Origin: Parabacteroides bouchesdurhonensis
GTDB lineage: Bacteria; Bacteroidota; Bacteroidia; Bacteroidales; Tannerellaceae
Direction of reading: 5' to 3'
Assembly: GCF_900186615.1 (NCBI RefSeq)
Contig: NZ_LT896588.1
Coordinates: 343,361-407,360, forward strand
Length of the DNA stretch: 64,000 nucleotides
Part shown: in pieces, positions 18,739 through 26,591 of the stretch
Position numbering within the stretch: position 1 is the first letter of the stretch
How the letters are laid out: every line of letters starts with the position of its first letter
Notes under the pieces: model-generated
The model's input: the letters and a program-made list of their open reading frames with translations, nothing else
The model's database searches: none
Told to the model about the DNA's origin: nothing
Made by a program: the position numbers and the translations under genes

Positions 18739-19032
18739 ATGGAACTGATAAACGGCAATAGTGAGATAATTAAGGATTTCTTTCAGTCTATGGAAAGAAT
18801 GTTAGATGGTATCGGTAAACTGGCAAAGGAAAACAGACCGCATTTGAACGGTGAAAAGTTTCTAAGTAACAGGGATGCAGCCAAATGGCTGAAAGTAAGC
18901 ATCCGCACGCTGCAAGAATGGAGAGATACGGGCGTTATCCCATACATTCAGATAAAAGGCAAAATAATCTACCGTCAAAGTGATATAGAACGGCTTTTGC
19001 AGACCTACTATAATAAAAAGCGGCAGGAATAG
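18739..19032 (+). CDS. HTH (MerR/excisionase-like) DNA-binding protein
   Basis: From the ATG at 18,739 (MELINGNSEI) it has 97 residues; an ATG at 18,691 would add 16. The HTH_17 domain reads NRDAAKWLKVSIRTLQEWRDTG and IQIKGKIIYRQSDIERLLQ. It is the third paralogue in the element and probably an excisionase-type accessory protein. Confidence 0.82.
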   Translation: MELINGNSEIIKDFFQSMERMLDGIGKLAKENRPHLNGEKFLSNRDAAKWLKVSIRTLQEWRDTGVIPYIQIKGKIIYRQSDIERLLQTYYNKKRQE

Positions 19033-19116
19033 CCTACCATTCTTAAAAACACATTTTTTTCCGAAACTGACTAAGAACATTAACTTTATCAGTGTAGTAT
19101 TTCGTCTGTGCAAGTC

Positions 19117-19171
19117 TTTAACTAAAAATACAACCCGAAGCGCAGCGCAGGTGTGGAGATTTTTAGTTAAA
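19117..19171. repeat. 13-bp inverted repeat in the gap before 19,319
   Basis: TTTAACTAAAAAT (19117-19129) pairs with ATTTTTAGTTAAA (19159-19171). Outside it CAAGTC (19111-19116) can pair with GACTTG (19185-19190). It may be a terminator-like structure or a recombinase/excisionase binding region. Confidence 0.55.
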
Positions 19172-19318
19172 CCCGTAGGGCTTGGACTTGAACGGACGGA
19201 ATACGGAGCTTACCTTTGTTAATGTTTTATTCAGATTTGGAAAAAGTACGAAAGCCGGATAGTAATTGCTTGCATTTTCCTATCTTCGTAGAAATTTAAC
19301 TTTTAAAATGATACCAAT

Positions 19319-19618
19319 ATGGAAGATTTAAGCGAAAATGAAAATACGGTTGCCGTACTGACTATTTATTACAAGGAAAAACAACTGACAAACCTTGTTT
19401 TTAAAAGGCGTGAAATGGCTGATAAATTTGTTGATACTCTGCAACAACTATTGAATGAAGAATGGAAAAAGGATTTTTCTTTCAGTGGCTCGATTACTAC
19501 GGTTTATGACAGTCAGACACTTAGTGAGGAATTGGGCGGTTTCCTGAACGGTACAATCAAGCCTAAAGGCACATTGTCGGAGATAATGCAACTAATCAAG
19601 GTTGCAGGGATGAATTAA
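19319..19618 (+). CDS. Small hypothetical protein of the inner element
   Basis: 99 residues, acidic, no signal or membrane segment, and no family I recognise (MEDLSENENTVAVLTIYYKE to MQLIKVAGMN). It converges on the integrase at 19,658. The short hairpin aagaagataggttctgcctatcttctt just after its stop may terminate both genes. Confidence 0.6.
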   Translation: MEDLSENENTVAVLTIYYKEKQLTNLVFKRREMADKFVDTLQQLLNEEWKKDFSFSGSITTVYDSQTLSEELGGFLNGTIKPKGTLSEIMQLIKVAGMN

Positions 19619-19657
19619 AAAGAAGATAGGTTCTGCCTATCTTCTTTAACCTGTATC

Positions 19658-20980
19658 TTATTTCTTTTCGGGAAATATCTGCTTTACTTTCAGCCATTGA
19701 GAAAATTTCTTATGTGCTATGTCCGAAGTAATATCACTTTCAAGGACTTGGTATTTACCGTTTACTTTGGTAAAGAGTTTTTTCATGTCCTCGTTTACTT
19801 TCTGATTGGTGATTTTGGCATATAACTGTGTCGTTTGAATAGAACAGTGTCCCATGAGCTTGGAGAGCGTTTCTATCGGAACTCCCTGAGAGATACACGT
19901 TTGGGTGGCATAAGTATGACGTGCCATGTGATAGGTTAAATTCCGGTCTATACCGCATAATCGGGCTACCTCTTTCAGATTGGTGCATATACAAGAAAGA
20001 TTTATCATATTGAAAACTTTATCCGTTTTCCTTTCATCCTTGTACTTTTCTATAATCATGAGGGGGATGCTTAACAATTTGATACTGCATACCGTCCCCG
20101 TCTTTTGGCGTGGTATCTTTATCCATGTGCTGCCGTCCTGTTCCGTTGTCAGGTTCTCCACCGACAAGGCGCACATATCCACATAGGACAGACCCGTAAA
20201 AGACGAAAAGACAAACCAGTCCCTTGTACGGTAATATCTTTTGTTCGCTATCGGAGTGGTGAGCAGCTTTTGAAATTCCTCTTCCGTCAGATGCCTGTAT
20301 TTTTTCAAAGGCTGTTCCGCCACATAGTTCATAAACGGATTGCGTTTTAGTGTCCCCTGATTGATGGCACGTGTAATTATCTTCTTTAGTAAAATCATGC
20401 GGCTTAAAACGGTGCTTGCCTGCATCCGCTTTTCCACCCTCAAATAGAAATCAAAATCATTTATAAACTTATGTGTCAGGCTGATTAACGGCACGTCTTC
20501 CGAATTGTATTTCATGCGGATAAAGGTTGAAAGATGCTTGTATGTCAGCAAATAGGAATAATAAGTATCATAAACCCGGTTCACGCCCACACGCTTTTCA
20601 AATTCGGTGTTATGTTCCCGGAATAGCTGTAACAGGCTGGATGCCTTTTCACCTACACCGTTCAGGGCGTTCTTTACCCTTTCGGCTGTTACATACCCCT
20701 CTGTTTCCACTATCCGGGAATAGTGGGCTTTAACCTGCTTTTCCAAACGGTCAAGTGTCCGGTTTATCCCGGAAAGTTCCTTTCTTTCTTTTTTCGCCCG
20801 TCCTTTCTTTGCGTCCCAATCAGGGGAAGAAAGATTAATTTTCGTGCTGAACTGTACGGAATTTGCATCTACCGTTATACGTCCAACTATCGGGCAAGTA
20901 CCGTCTTTTCTACGTTTGGACGTATTGAGATAAAACAAGATTGCAAAGGTGCTTCTTTTGGCTTTTGTATTCTTTTCCAT
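19658..20980 (-). CDS. Tyrosine recombinase, IntDOT-like, distal of a tandem pair
   Basis: 440 residues: arm-binding N-terminus, SAM-like core-binding domain (~110-210) and catalytic domain (~220-420). Catalytic text includes HMARHTYAT, LMGHCSIQTTQLYAKI (His and Tyr nucleophile). The usual Arg I motif GLRxxD reads GLSYVDM, so Arg I is replaced by Ser, as is known for IntDOT of CTnDOT. It lies 26 nt downstream of the other integrase on the same strand, so the pair is probably one operon. Confidence 0.92.
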   Translation of the reverse strand: MEKNTKAKRSTFAILFYLNTSKRRKDGTCPIVGRITVDANSVQFSTKINLSSPDWDAKKGRAKKERKELSGINRTLDRLEKQVKAHYSRIVETEGYVTAERVKNALNGVGEKASSLLQLFREHNTEFEKRVGVNRVYDTYYSYLLTYKHLSTFIRMKYNSEDVPLISLTHKFINDFDFYLRVEKRMQASTVLSRMILLKKIITRAINQGTLKRNPFMNYVAEQPLKKYRHLTEEEFQKLLTTPIANKRYYRTRDWFVFSSFTGLSYVDMCALSVENLTTEQDGSTWIKIPRQKTGTVCSIKLLSIPLMIIEKYKDERKTDKVFNMINLSCICTNLKEVARLCGIDRNLTYHMARHTYATQTCISQGVPIETLSKLMGHCSIQTTQLYAKITNQKVNEDMKKLFTKVNGKYQVLESDITSDIAHKKFSQWLKVKQIFPEKK

Positions 20981-21006
20981 ATTGATAGTAATTTAAAATG
21001 ATTTAT

Positions 21007-22239
21007 TTATTGCTCTACACCAACTAACCGGAATTTATCCTTTATCCGTTCTTCCAGTTTGTCGGTGTCCTCTGATATTTTATTATTGCTGATTTTTGCG
21101 TATATCTGCGTGGAACGCAAGTCCCTGTGTCCTAACATACGGCTTACGGTTTCTATCGGTACACCTTGCGACAGGCAAATTTCCGATGCGTAAGTATGTC
21201 TTCCGGCATGGAAGATGAGTTTTCGTTTCAGTCCGCATAACTTGGCGATAACTTTCAGGTTCTTGTTCAACCTGCCGCAACTTTGCATTGGCAACAGTTT
21301 TCCGTCAGGGGCTAAACCCTTGTATTTATCAAGTATTTGCAGGGGGATTTCCATCAGGGGGATTTCACAAGGCGTTCCGGTTTTCTGCCGGGTGGTTTCT
21401 ATCCATAACACGCCATCGGAAGCCCTGACAATATTCTTTTCTGTAAGGTTGCAAATATCCCTGTACGCCAGTCCGGTAAAAACAGAAAACAGGAACATAT
21501 CACGGGTTAAGTACCTGCATGGATGGTCTAAAGGCGTGGTTATTATCTTATGCAATTCGTCACGGGTCAGATATTTCTGTTCAGCTTTCGGTCTTTCGGG
21601 TGAATAGCCCTCGAACGGGTCACGGGTTATAATACCCTCGCCAATGGCAAGTTTTATCATTTTACGCAAATGGCGCATGATGCCCAATATCGTGTTGGGT
21701 TTTAATTTCAATTCCACACGCAGATAAAAATCGTATTTCTCGATGAAAGAGAAATCAAGCTGTGTAAATGGAATATCCGATAACTTGTATTTTAACGACA
21801 TAAACCGTTTAAGATGGTTCAGGGAATTTTCATACTGTACCTGTGTGGATAACTCACGGTTCACGCCTACACGTTTCTTAAAATCTTCATTGTGGCGTGC
21901 AAAGTAGCTGATTAGTGTTTCCTGCCCGGATGCGATGCCTTGAAATGCGTTCTTTACCTCGCTTGCGGTGATAGTATTTTTTATTTCTTGTAATTTGCGG
22001 TAACTGGTGTTTACCGCTACATTGATTTTATCCAGTATGGCGTTTATTTCGGTGGCGTGTTTGCTCTTGCCTGTTACCCTGCCCGAAACAATATCCCAAA
22101 GGGATGCTTTGGCGGTAACTTTTGCGCTGAACTGCGCAACATCTTTTCCGATGGTGATTTTCCCTATAACGGGGCACTCACCGTTTTTCTTTTCACTGGT
22201 CTTTCTTAAATAGAAATGTACTTTCAAACCTGTTTTCAT
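21007..22239 (-). CDS. Tyrosine recombinase, IntDOT-like, proximal of a tandem pair
   Basis: The start at 22,239 (MKTGLKVHFYLRKT) matches the usual N-terminus of the family and gives 410 residues; a longer frame to 22,308 adds 23 unrelated residues. It has an arm-binding N-terminus, a core-binding domain, and a catalytic domain with HAGRHTYASEICL and MLGHRDLRSTQIYAKI. Arg I reads GLAYRDI, with Ala in the usual Arg position. It is next to the right end of the inner element, the expected position for the integrase that moved it. Confidence 0.92.
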   Translation of the reverse strand: MKTGLKVHFYLRKTSEKKNGECPVIGKITIGKDVAQFSAKVTAKASLWDIVSGRVTGKSKHATEINAILDKINVAVNTSYRKLQEIKNTITASEVKNAFQGIASGQETLISYFARHNEDFKKRVGVNRELSTQVQYENSLNHLKRFMSLKYKLSDIPFTQLDFSFIEKYDFYLRVELKLKPNTILGIMRHLRKMIKLAIGEGIITRDPFEGYSPERPKAEQKYLTRDELHKIITTPLDHPCRYLTRDMFLFSVFTGLAYRDICNLTEKNIVRASDGVLWIETTRQKTGTPCEIPLMEIPLQILDKYKGLAPDGKLLPMQSCGRLNKNLKVIAKLCGLKRKLIFHAGRHTYASEICLSQGVPIETVSRMLGHRDLRSTQIYAKISNNKISEDTDKLEERIKDKFRLVGVEQ

Positions 22240-22412
22240 ATCTCTGTTTTTTAAGTTGATAAAATTACTTCCAACAGAGTTATTTGAAATGATGCGAGCC
22301 ACTGACAAATAGACCGCTCAAAGGTCTAATAAGGACAGCGAAAAGAGAAAAACGAGCCGATTTACAGAAGTCCCTCCTAATTCCTTGTTTTTCTGCCTGT
22401 TGCCGACCTCTA

Positions 22413-22435
22413 AAAAGGGTAACGGATAAGCAACG
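22413..22435 (+). repeat. 23-bp direct repeat, right copy
   Basis: Identical to 10,265-10,287, in the same orientation, about 135 bp inside the right junction. The surrounding stretch 22,240-22,569 has no gene and holds the right end of the inner element. Confidence 0.85.
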
Positions 22436-22569
22436 GAACTACTACCTGAATACGCTCTTTTTTTCTTTTTCAAGGGTGGACAGCTAACGACTACAAACGA
22501 CAAACATACATGATTATCTGCGCTTTACGTCTTATTGCTAATAATTACCTTTCTGTATATACTTTTGAA

Positions 22570-22716
22570 ACGATGATGCTGACGCTCGGTGCAGATCTCT
22601 ATACTACCTCAAAGCTGCTCGGGCATGCCGATGTGAAGATGACGCAGGTGTACGCCAAAATCATCAATCAGAAAAAGGACGATGCCGTCAATTTGGTAAA
22701 CGGATTGTTCGATTAA
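22570..22716 (+). pseudogene. 3' end of the interrupted island integrase
   Basis: From the shared ACGA the frame reads MMLTLGADLYTTSKLLGH, then ADVKMTQVYAKI and KKDDAVNLVNGLFD. This supplies the conserved LLGH and the catalytic Tyr missing from the gene at 9,218. A chimeric reading frame begins upstream at 22,510 in element DNA but has no family text there. Confidence 0.88.
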
Positions 22717-22847
22717 TCAAATTAGAGATATAGAAGAGAATGTGTTCACATCCACACATATTCAGGTCACAATCAGAATTAGGTTTACTTTAATCCGGGT
22801 ACGTATAGGAAAAAAACAAAGTAAAGTGATTATAATGGCAATAAACC

Positions 22848-22897
22848 ATATTGACCACCAAACGCTATAAAAACAGTTTGGGGTGGTCAATATTTTT
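22848..22897 (+). terminator. Strong terminator downstream of the split integrase
   Basis: ATATTGACCACC (22848-22859) pairs with GGTGGTCAATAT (22882-22893), with an inner AAAC/GTTT extension and five T after it. It also lies between the integrase end and the convergent reductase gene. Confidence 0.82.
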
Positions 22898-22959
22898 GTA
22901 GGCAGCCAAATCATTATTGAATAACTACAGTCTGCTTCCTCATTTAATTTCTGTACTCT

Positions 22960-23799
22960 TTACCTCCATCCCATGAACATACGGGCGGTTTCGGCGTCGT
23001 GATGGTCGAAGAAGAGGCTACGGCCCGTGTCGAGCGTGGCGATGGCGGCCATATCCTCATCGGAGAGTGCGAAATCGAATATGTCTATATTCTGCTGCAT
23101 CCGCTCTATGTGGGTCGATTTGGGGATAATGATGACGCCGCGCTGAATGAGCCAACGCAGGGCGACCTGCGCCACGCTTTTGCCGTATTTGTGACCGATT
23201 CCGGCAAGAACCGGATTCGTAAAGAAGCCGTTGCGTCCCTCTGCCAGCGGTCCCCAGGACATGATGCGTGTGCCGAACTCCTCCATGATTTTCTGCGGTT
23301 CGATTTGCTGGTCGAAGACGTGCGTTTCCACTTGATTGACTGCCGGAGCAATTTCCATGTTGCTGGCGATGTCGATGAAATGGTCGGGATAGAAGTTCGA
23401 GACACCGATGGCACGGAGTTTCCCTTCTTTATACGCCTCTTCCAGTGCGCGGTACGCGCCGTAGCGGTCACAGAAAGGCTGATGCAGCAGCATCAGGTCG
23501 ATGTAGTCGGTCTGCAACTTGCGCAGACTCTCGTTGATGGAAGCTTTTGCCTTTTCGTAACCGTAGTTTGAAATCAAGACTTTCGACACGAGGAAAATCT
23601 CTTTGCGGTTGATGCCGCTACGGCGCACGGCATTACCCACACCCTCCTCATTGTGGTATGCCTGCGCTGTGTCAATCATGCGATAGCCCACGCTCAGCGC
23701 ATCTACGACGCAACGCTCGCACTCGGCGGGCGATACCTGATAGACGCCGTAGCCTATCTGGGGCATTTCGACGCCGTTGTTCAATTTTACTGTATTCAT
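22960..23799 (-). CDS. Aldo/keto reductase (cytoplasmic)
   Basis: 279 residues, the usual length of the 2,5-diketo-gluconate-reductase (DkgA/YtbE) group. The catalytic tetrad is visible: Asp and Tyr in MIDTAQAYHNEEGVG, Lys in FLVSKV and His in LMLLHQP. IPKSTHIERMQQNIDIFDF is the NADPH-phosphate site near the C-terminus. No signal peptide, so it reduces aldehydes or ketones in the cytoplasm with NADPH. It is divergent from the exported reductase at 24,031, and the intergenic region carries two copies of the shared operator motif. Confidence 0.94.
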   Translation of the reverse strand: MNTVKLNNGVEMPQIGYGVYQVSPAECERCVVDALSVGYRMIDTAQAYHNEEGVGNAVRRSGINRKEIFLVSKVLISNYGYEKAKASINESLRKLQTDYIDLMLLHQPFCDRYGAYRALEEAYKEGKLRAIGVSNFYPDHFIDIASNMEIAPAVNQVETHVFDQQIEPQKIMEEFGTRIMSWGPLAEGRNGFFTNPVLAGIGHKYGKSVAQVALRWLIQRGVIIIPKSTHIERMQQNIDIFDFALSDEDMAAIATLDTGRSLFFDHHDAETARMFMGWR

Positions 23800-23828
23800 A
23801 TTTTTATTACGATTGATTATTCCGGATG

Positions 23829-23875
23829 CAAAGTTATGCGCTTTGCCACAAGATATTGTTATACAAACTACGGTT
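23829..23875 (-). promoter_or_regulatory. Operator-like motif and -7 box for the reductase at 22,960
   Basis: On the minus strand, -7 box TAACTTTG (23829-23836). The 22-nt motif (23854-23875) begins 39 nt upstream and reads AACCGTAGTT then GTATAA. It matches 12 of 22 positions of the copy at 23,951 and is the weakest of seven. Confidence 0.5.
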
Positions 23876-23950
23876 CGGGTTGTCCTTTTTACAGATAGAT
23901 GCGATTCGGAATCTTTGTTCCGATACAGAAACCGGAATAATTATAATTCA

Positions 23951-23997
23951 AGCCGTATTTCTTGTAAATCCGTTATGGATAAGTCCCACTAATTTTG
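23951..23997 (+). promoter_or_regulatory. Operator-like motif and -7 box for the reductase at 24,031
   Basis: Motif 23951-23972 reads AGCCGTATTT, CTTGTAAA, then TCCG. -7 box TAATTTTG (23990-23997) begins exactly 39 nt after the motif start. I used it as the reference copy for the seven-site comparison. Confidence 0.7.
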
Positions 23998-24030
23998 CAT
24001 TGTGAAACCATAAAGAAACGTATAAGTAAT

Positions 24031-24984
24031 ATGAAGAAGAAGTTTATAGCAATGTTTGTGTGTACAGCCTTGATGGCTTGCGCCTCTGTTTCCGCACAGG
24101 ATATTTATAAGACGGCAGCCAATGTTCCGATGGTGCAACTCAACAACGGTGTTCTGATGCCCCAGTTCGGATTGGGAACTTTCCTGCAACCTTCCGATGC
24201 AGTATGTGAGCAGTCGTGCCTTACGGCGTTGAAGGCCGGATACAGGCACTTTGATACCGCTCATGCTTATAACGATGAAGCCGGCGTCGGTCGTGCCGTG
24301 AAAGCAAGCGGTGTTCCACGAGAGGAAATCTGGATTACGTCGAAACTTTGGCCGACCGAATACGGTGAAGGCAAAACAATGGAGGCTATCGATAAGATGT
24401 TAGAGCGTATGCAGTTGGATTATATCGACCTGTTGTACGTCCATCAGCCGGTTGGTGATTTCGTGGGTGCGTGGCGCGACATGGAAAAGGCCGTCGCTAT
24501 GGGCAAGGTACGTGCGCTTGGTATCAGTAATTTCGATGCAAGTGATGAAGTTTTCCGCACGATTATGGACTCTTCGCGTGTGAAACCTGCCGTACTTCAA
24601 ATCGAATGTCATCCGTATGCCCAAAGACCGGATGTCCGTGAAAAGGTAAAACCTTATGGCATCCATATTACCAGTTGGTTTCCTTTGGGCGGGGCGATGA
24701 GCAACGGGGCTTTACTGCAAGATCCCACCATACGGGAAATAGCTGACGCACATGGGAAAACTGCGGCACAAGTTATCTTGCGCGGGCATATACAGGAAGG
24801 ATTTTCTGTTATTCCCGGTGCATCTAATCCCGACTATATCAAGGAGAACATCCAGATATTCGACTTTGAGCTGAACGAGGATGAGATGCGGACTATGCGT
24901 TCTCTGAACAAAAACAAACGGTTTTTCAATGTATCGCTGGAGGAAAAGGAGCGTACTTATTTGAAAATTCAGATGAAAGATTAA
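24031..24984 (+). CDS. Exported aldo/keto reductase
   Basis: The ATG at 24,031 gives MKKKFIAMFVCTALMACASVSAQD, a Sec signal peptide; the earlier ATG-like start at 23,995 would overlap the promoter. The mature reductase has the tetrad: FDTAHAYNDEAGVG, TSKLWPTEYGEG and LLYVHQPVGDF. It is a close paralogue of the protein at 29,500 (many identical blocks, for example DKMLERMQLDYIDLLYVH). In VILRGHIQEG a Gly replaces the Trp of its paralogue. An exported NADPH-type enzyme is odd because the periplasm has no NADPH pool. Confidence 0.9.
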   Translation: MKKKFIAMFVCTALMACASVSAQDIYKTAANVPMVQLNNGVLMPQFGLGTFLQPSDAVCEQSCLTALKAGYRHFDTAHAYNDEAGVGRAVKASGVPREEIWITSKLWPTEYGEGKTMEAIDKMLERMQLDYIDLLYVHQPVGDFVGAWRDMEKAVAMGKVRALGISNFDASDEVFRTIMDSSRVKPAVLQIECHPYAQRPDVREKVKPYGIHITSWFPLGGAMSNGALLQDPTIREIADAHGKTAAQVILRGHIQEGFSVIPGASNPDYIKENIQIFDFELNEDEMRTMRSLNKNKRFFNVSLEEKERTYLKIQMKD

Positions 24985-25094
24985 AAATAGTGTCTAAAAC
25001 AGTCGGGATAATGAAAAATATCCTATTATTGCAGAGCATTTTTAACCGGGAGTGTTTTACAAGTTTATAATATGATTGACATCTGATATAGAAT

Positions 25095-26360
25095 ATGGGA
25101 GGTAGATATTTCGATAGCAGAAATGTACTGGTTGCTTGTCTCTCACAGGAAGATGCCATACGGCACATGGCAGAGGAAATCGGGTACATTACAAAGGGAG
25201 ACTTGCTTTACCACATTTCAGACAGGACTGAAGACCTGAATGATTATGAGGTCGTATTCATCGGCTGCTCTGCGGAAGATGAGGCGGGCTGCACGAATAT
25301 ATCGGCCTTTGTCAAGCGTTTTGCCCTCACGGGTAAAACGCTTGTCCCGTTCTGTACTTATGTATCCTCCCGCCGTGACGAGGCATTGCAGAATATCGTA
25401 GATTTGACTCCCGAAGCCAAACACTTGACGGGATTGGGCATTAGGGATGTTGCAAGTTCGGAAGTTGAGTTGCAGACATGGATCAATCTTATCAACGAGC
25501 AATGGAATGAATTGAACGCAGATGATTCCGGCAGATATGCAGATAATGGTTCCGCTGCCGATCCGTCGGTCGATGGCCCTGCACCGATGCGGGGTACAGT
25601 TAATTTGTGGTATAGAGGGAATGTCCCGACGATTACACAAAATGCCGTCAATTCCGATGGTCCGGACTTTATACCGAACATGCGAGTTTTTACCGTTCCC
25701 GACAACGTGATACCCAAGGGTGCTGTCATCATCTGTCCGGGCGGAGCGTTTCTGTTCCGTGGCGTGCGCGTGGAGGGATATAGCGTGGCTGAAATGCTGG
25801 TCTCGATGGGCTATCAATGTTTTGTGGTGAATTATCGTATCTCACCTTATACCATGCAGGAGAGTACGGCGGATTTGGGGAGGGCTATCCGTTACGTGCG
25901 TGCCCATGCGTCAGCATATTGTATCGATGCGAAATGTGTCGCTCTTGCCGGTTTTTCGGCAGGCGGTCTGCTTTGCGGAGAGGTGTTGCTCCATTGGCAA
26001 GGATTGAAAAACGGTACGACTCTGGACAGGACATACCGGCCCGACGCTCTTGACGAGACCCCGGTTTCGGCCTGTGCCATCAGCATGATTTATTCTTTCT
26101 ACGGGCAGATGAGTCTTCCTATGAACGATGTGGAAACGCTGCGTGCCGCCAGCCTTCCTCCGGCATTTTACTGTTGGGGAAGCCGTGACAGTCTCGACGG
26201 ACTTTGTCGCCGGAATGCCGAAGCCTTATGCGAAGCAGGACACGGGGTGGAAATATATGTTCTCGAAGACTATCCTCACGGCTACGGCACCGGTGGAAGT
26301 GCCGATGTGTGGATTGAACGATTCGATGTCTTCCTGACCCGTATCATGTCCGGAAACTGA
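25095..26360 (+). CDS. Flavodoxin-like domain fused to an alpha/beta-hydrolase (esterase)
   Basis: 421 residues. Residues ~8-140 follow the flavodoxin order seen in the gene at 27,781 (NVLVAC, DYEVVFIGCS, TGKTLVPFCTYVSS, VELQTWINLI), but the FMN-phosphate loop (T-x-T-G-x-T) is gone, so FMN binding is doubtful. Residues ~170-421 are a BD-FAE/acetyl-xylan-esterase-like hydrolase: oxyanion motif CPGGAF, nucleophile elbow GFSAGG, acid in WGSRDS and His in EDYPHGYG. No signal peptide, so cytoplasmic. It lies 110 nt after the exported reductase and is probably in its transcript. Confidence 0.82.
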   Translation: MGGRYFDSRNVLVACLSQEDAIRHMAEEIGYITKGDLLYHISDRTEDLNDYEVVFIGCSAEDEAGCTNISAFVKRFALTGKTLVPFCTYVSSRRDEALQNIVDLTPEAKHLTGLGIRDVASSEVELQTWINLINEQWNELNADDSGRYADNGSAADPSVDGPAPMRGTVNLWYRGNVPTITQNAVNSDGPDFIPNMRVFTVPDNVIPKGAVIICPGGAFLFRGVRVEGYSVAEMLVSMGYQCFVVNYRISPYTMQESTADLGRAIRYVRAHASAYCIDAKCVALAGFSAGGLLCGEVLLHWQGLKNGTTLDRTYRPDALDETPVSACAISMIYSFYGQMSLPMNDVETLRAASLPPAFYCWGSRDSLDGLCRRNAEALCEAGHGVEIYVLEDYPHGYGTGGSADVWIERFDVFLTRIMSGN

Positions 26361-26392
26361 CGCGGCAGTTTTATCCAGTTCACATATATGTT

Positions 26393-26420
26393 ACCCGATT
26401 CGGTTTTCGAGTCGGGTTTA
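26393..26420 (+). terminator. Terminator after the flavodoxin-esterase gene
   Basis: ACCCGATTCG (26393-26402) pairs with TCGAGTCGGGT-type sequence (26407-26417), followed by a T-rich stretch. Confidence 0.6.
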
Positions 26421-26500
26421 CTTTTATATCAGCATTCTATCCGATAGTGCTTTAGAGTCATTTCACGGAGAGCGTCATTATCCGTAAAAGTTATATTTCA

Positions 26501-26547
26501 AGCCGTATTTTAGATAACAACGTACTGTCTGATGCTTCGTAATTTTG
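26501..26547 (+). promoter_or_regulatory. Operator-like motif and -7 box for the iron-ADH gene
   Basis: Motif 26501-26522 starts AGCCGTATTT, identical to the 23,951 copy over ten positions and 15 of 22 overall. The -7 box TAATTTTG (26540-26547) is again 39 nt from the motif start. Confidence 0.65.
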
Positions 26548-26591
26548 CGATGTAATCTCAAAATGAATACAAGTGTAATATTCAGAACGAT

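Larger units (their letters stand above)
10205..22573. mobile_element. Inner integrative element inserted in the island integrase (~12.4 kb)
   Basis: Both junctions carry ACGA (10205-10208 and 22570-22573). Removing the DNA between them restores an unbroken integrase frame (A-T-M-M-L-T-L). The element holds two IntDOT-like integrases at its right end, three HTH/excisionase-like genes, DUF3408 and DUF3876 genes, a Mob accessory gene, an oriT-like repeat cluster, an RteC-like remnant and an ECF-sigma/FecR/TonB cargo. No relaxase gene is seen, so transfer would need help in trans or is lost. Confidence 0.85.

Noticed and set aside
22510-22569. Start of the downstream integrase fragment at 22,510
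   Set aside because: These codons come from the end of the inner element; integrase text begins only at the ACGA joint.
22999-23571. Long 190-codon frame opposite the reductase at 22,960
   Set aside because: It is the antisense shadow of a clear aldo/keto reductase in GC-rich DNA, with no family text of its own.
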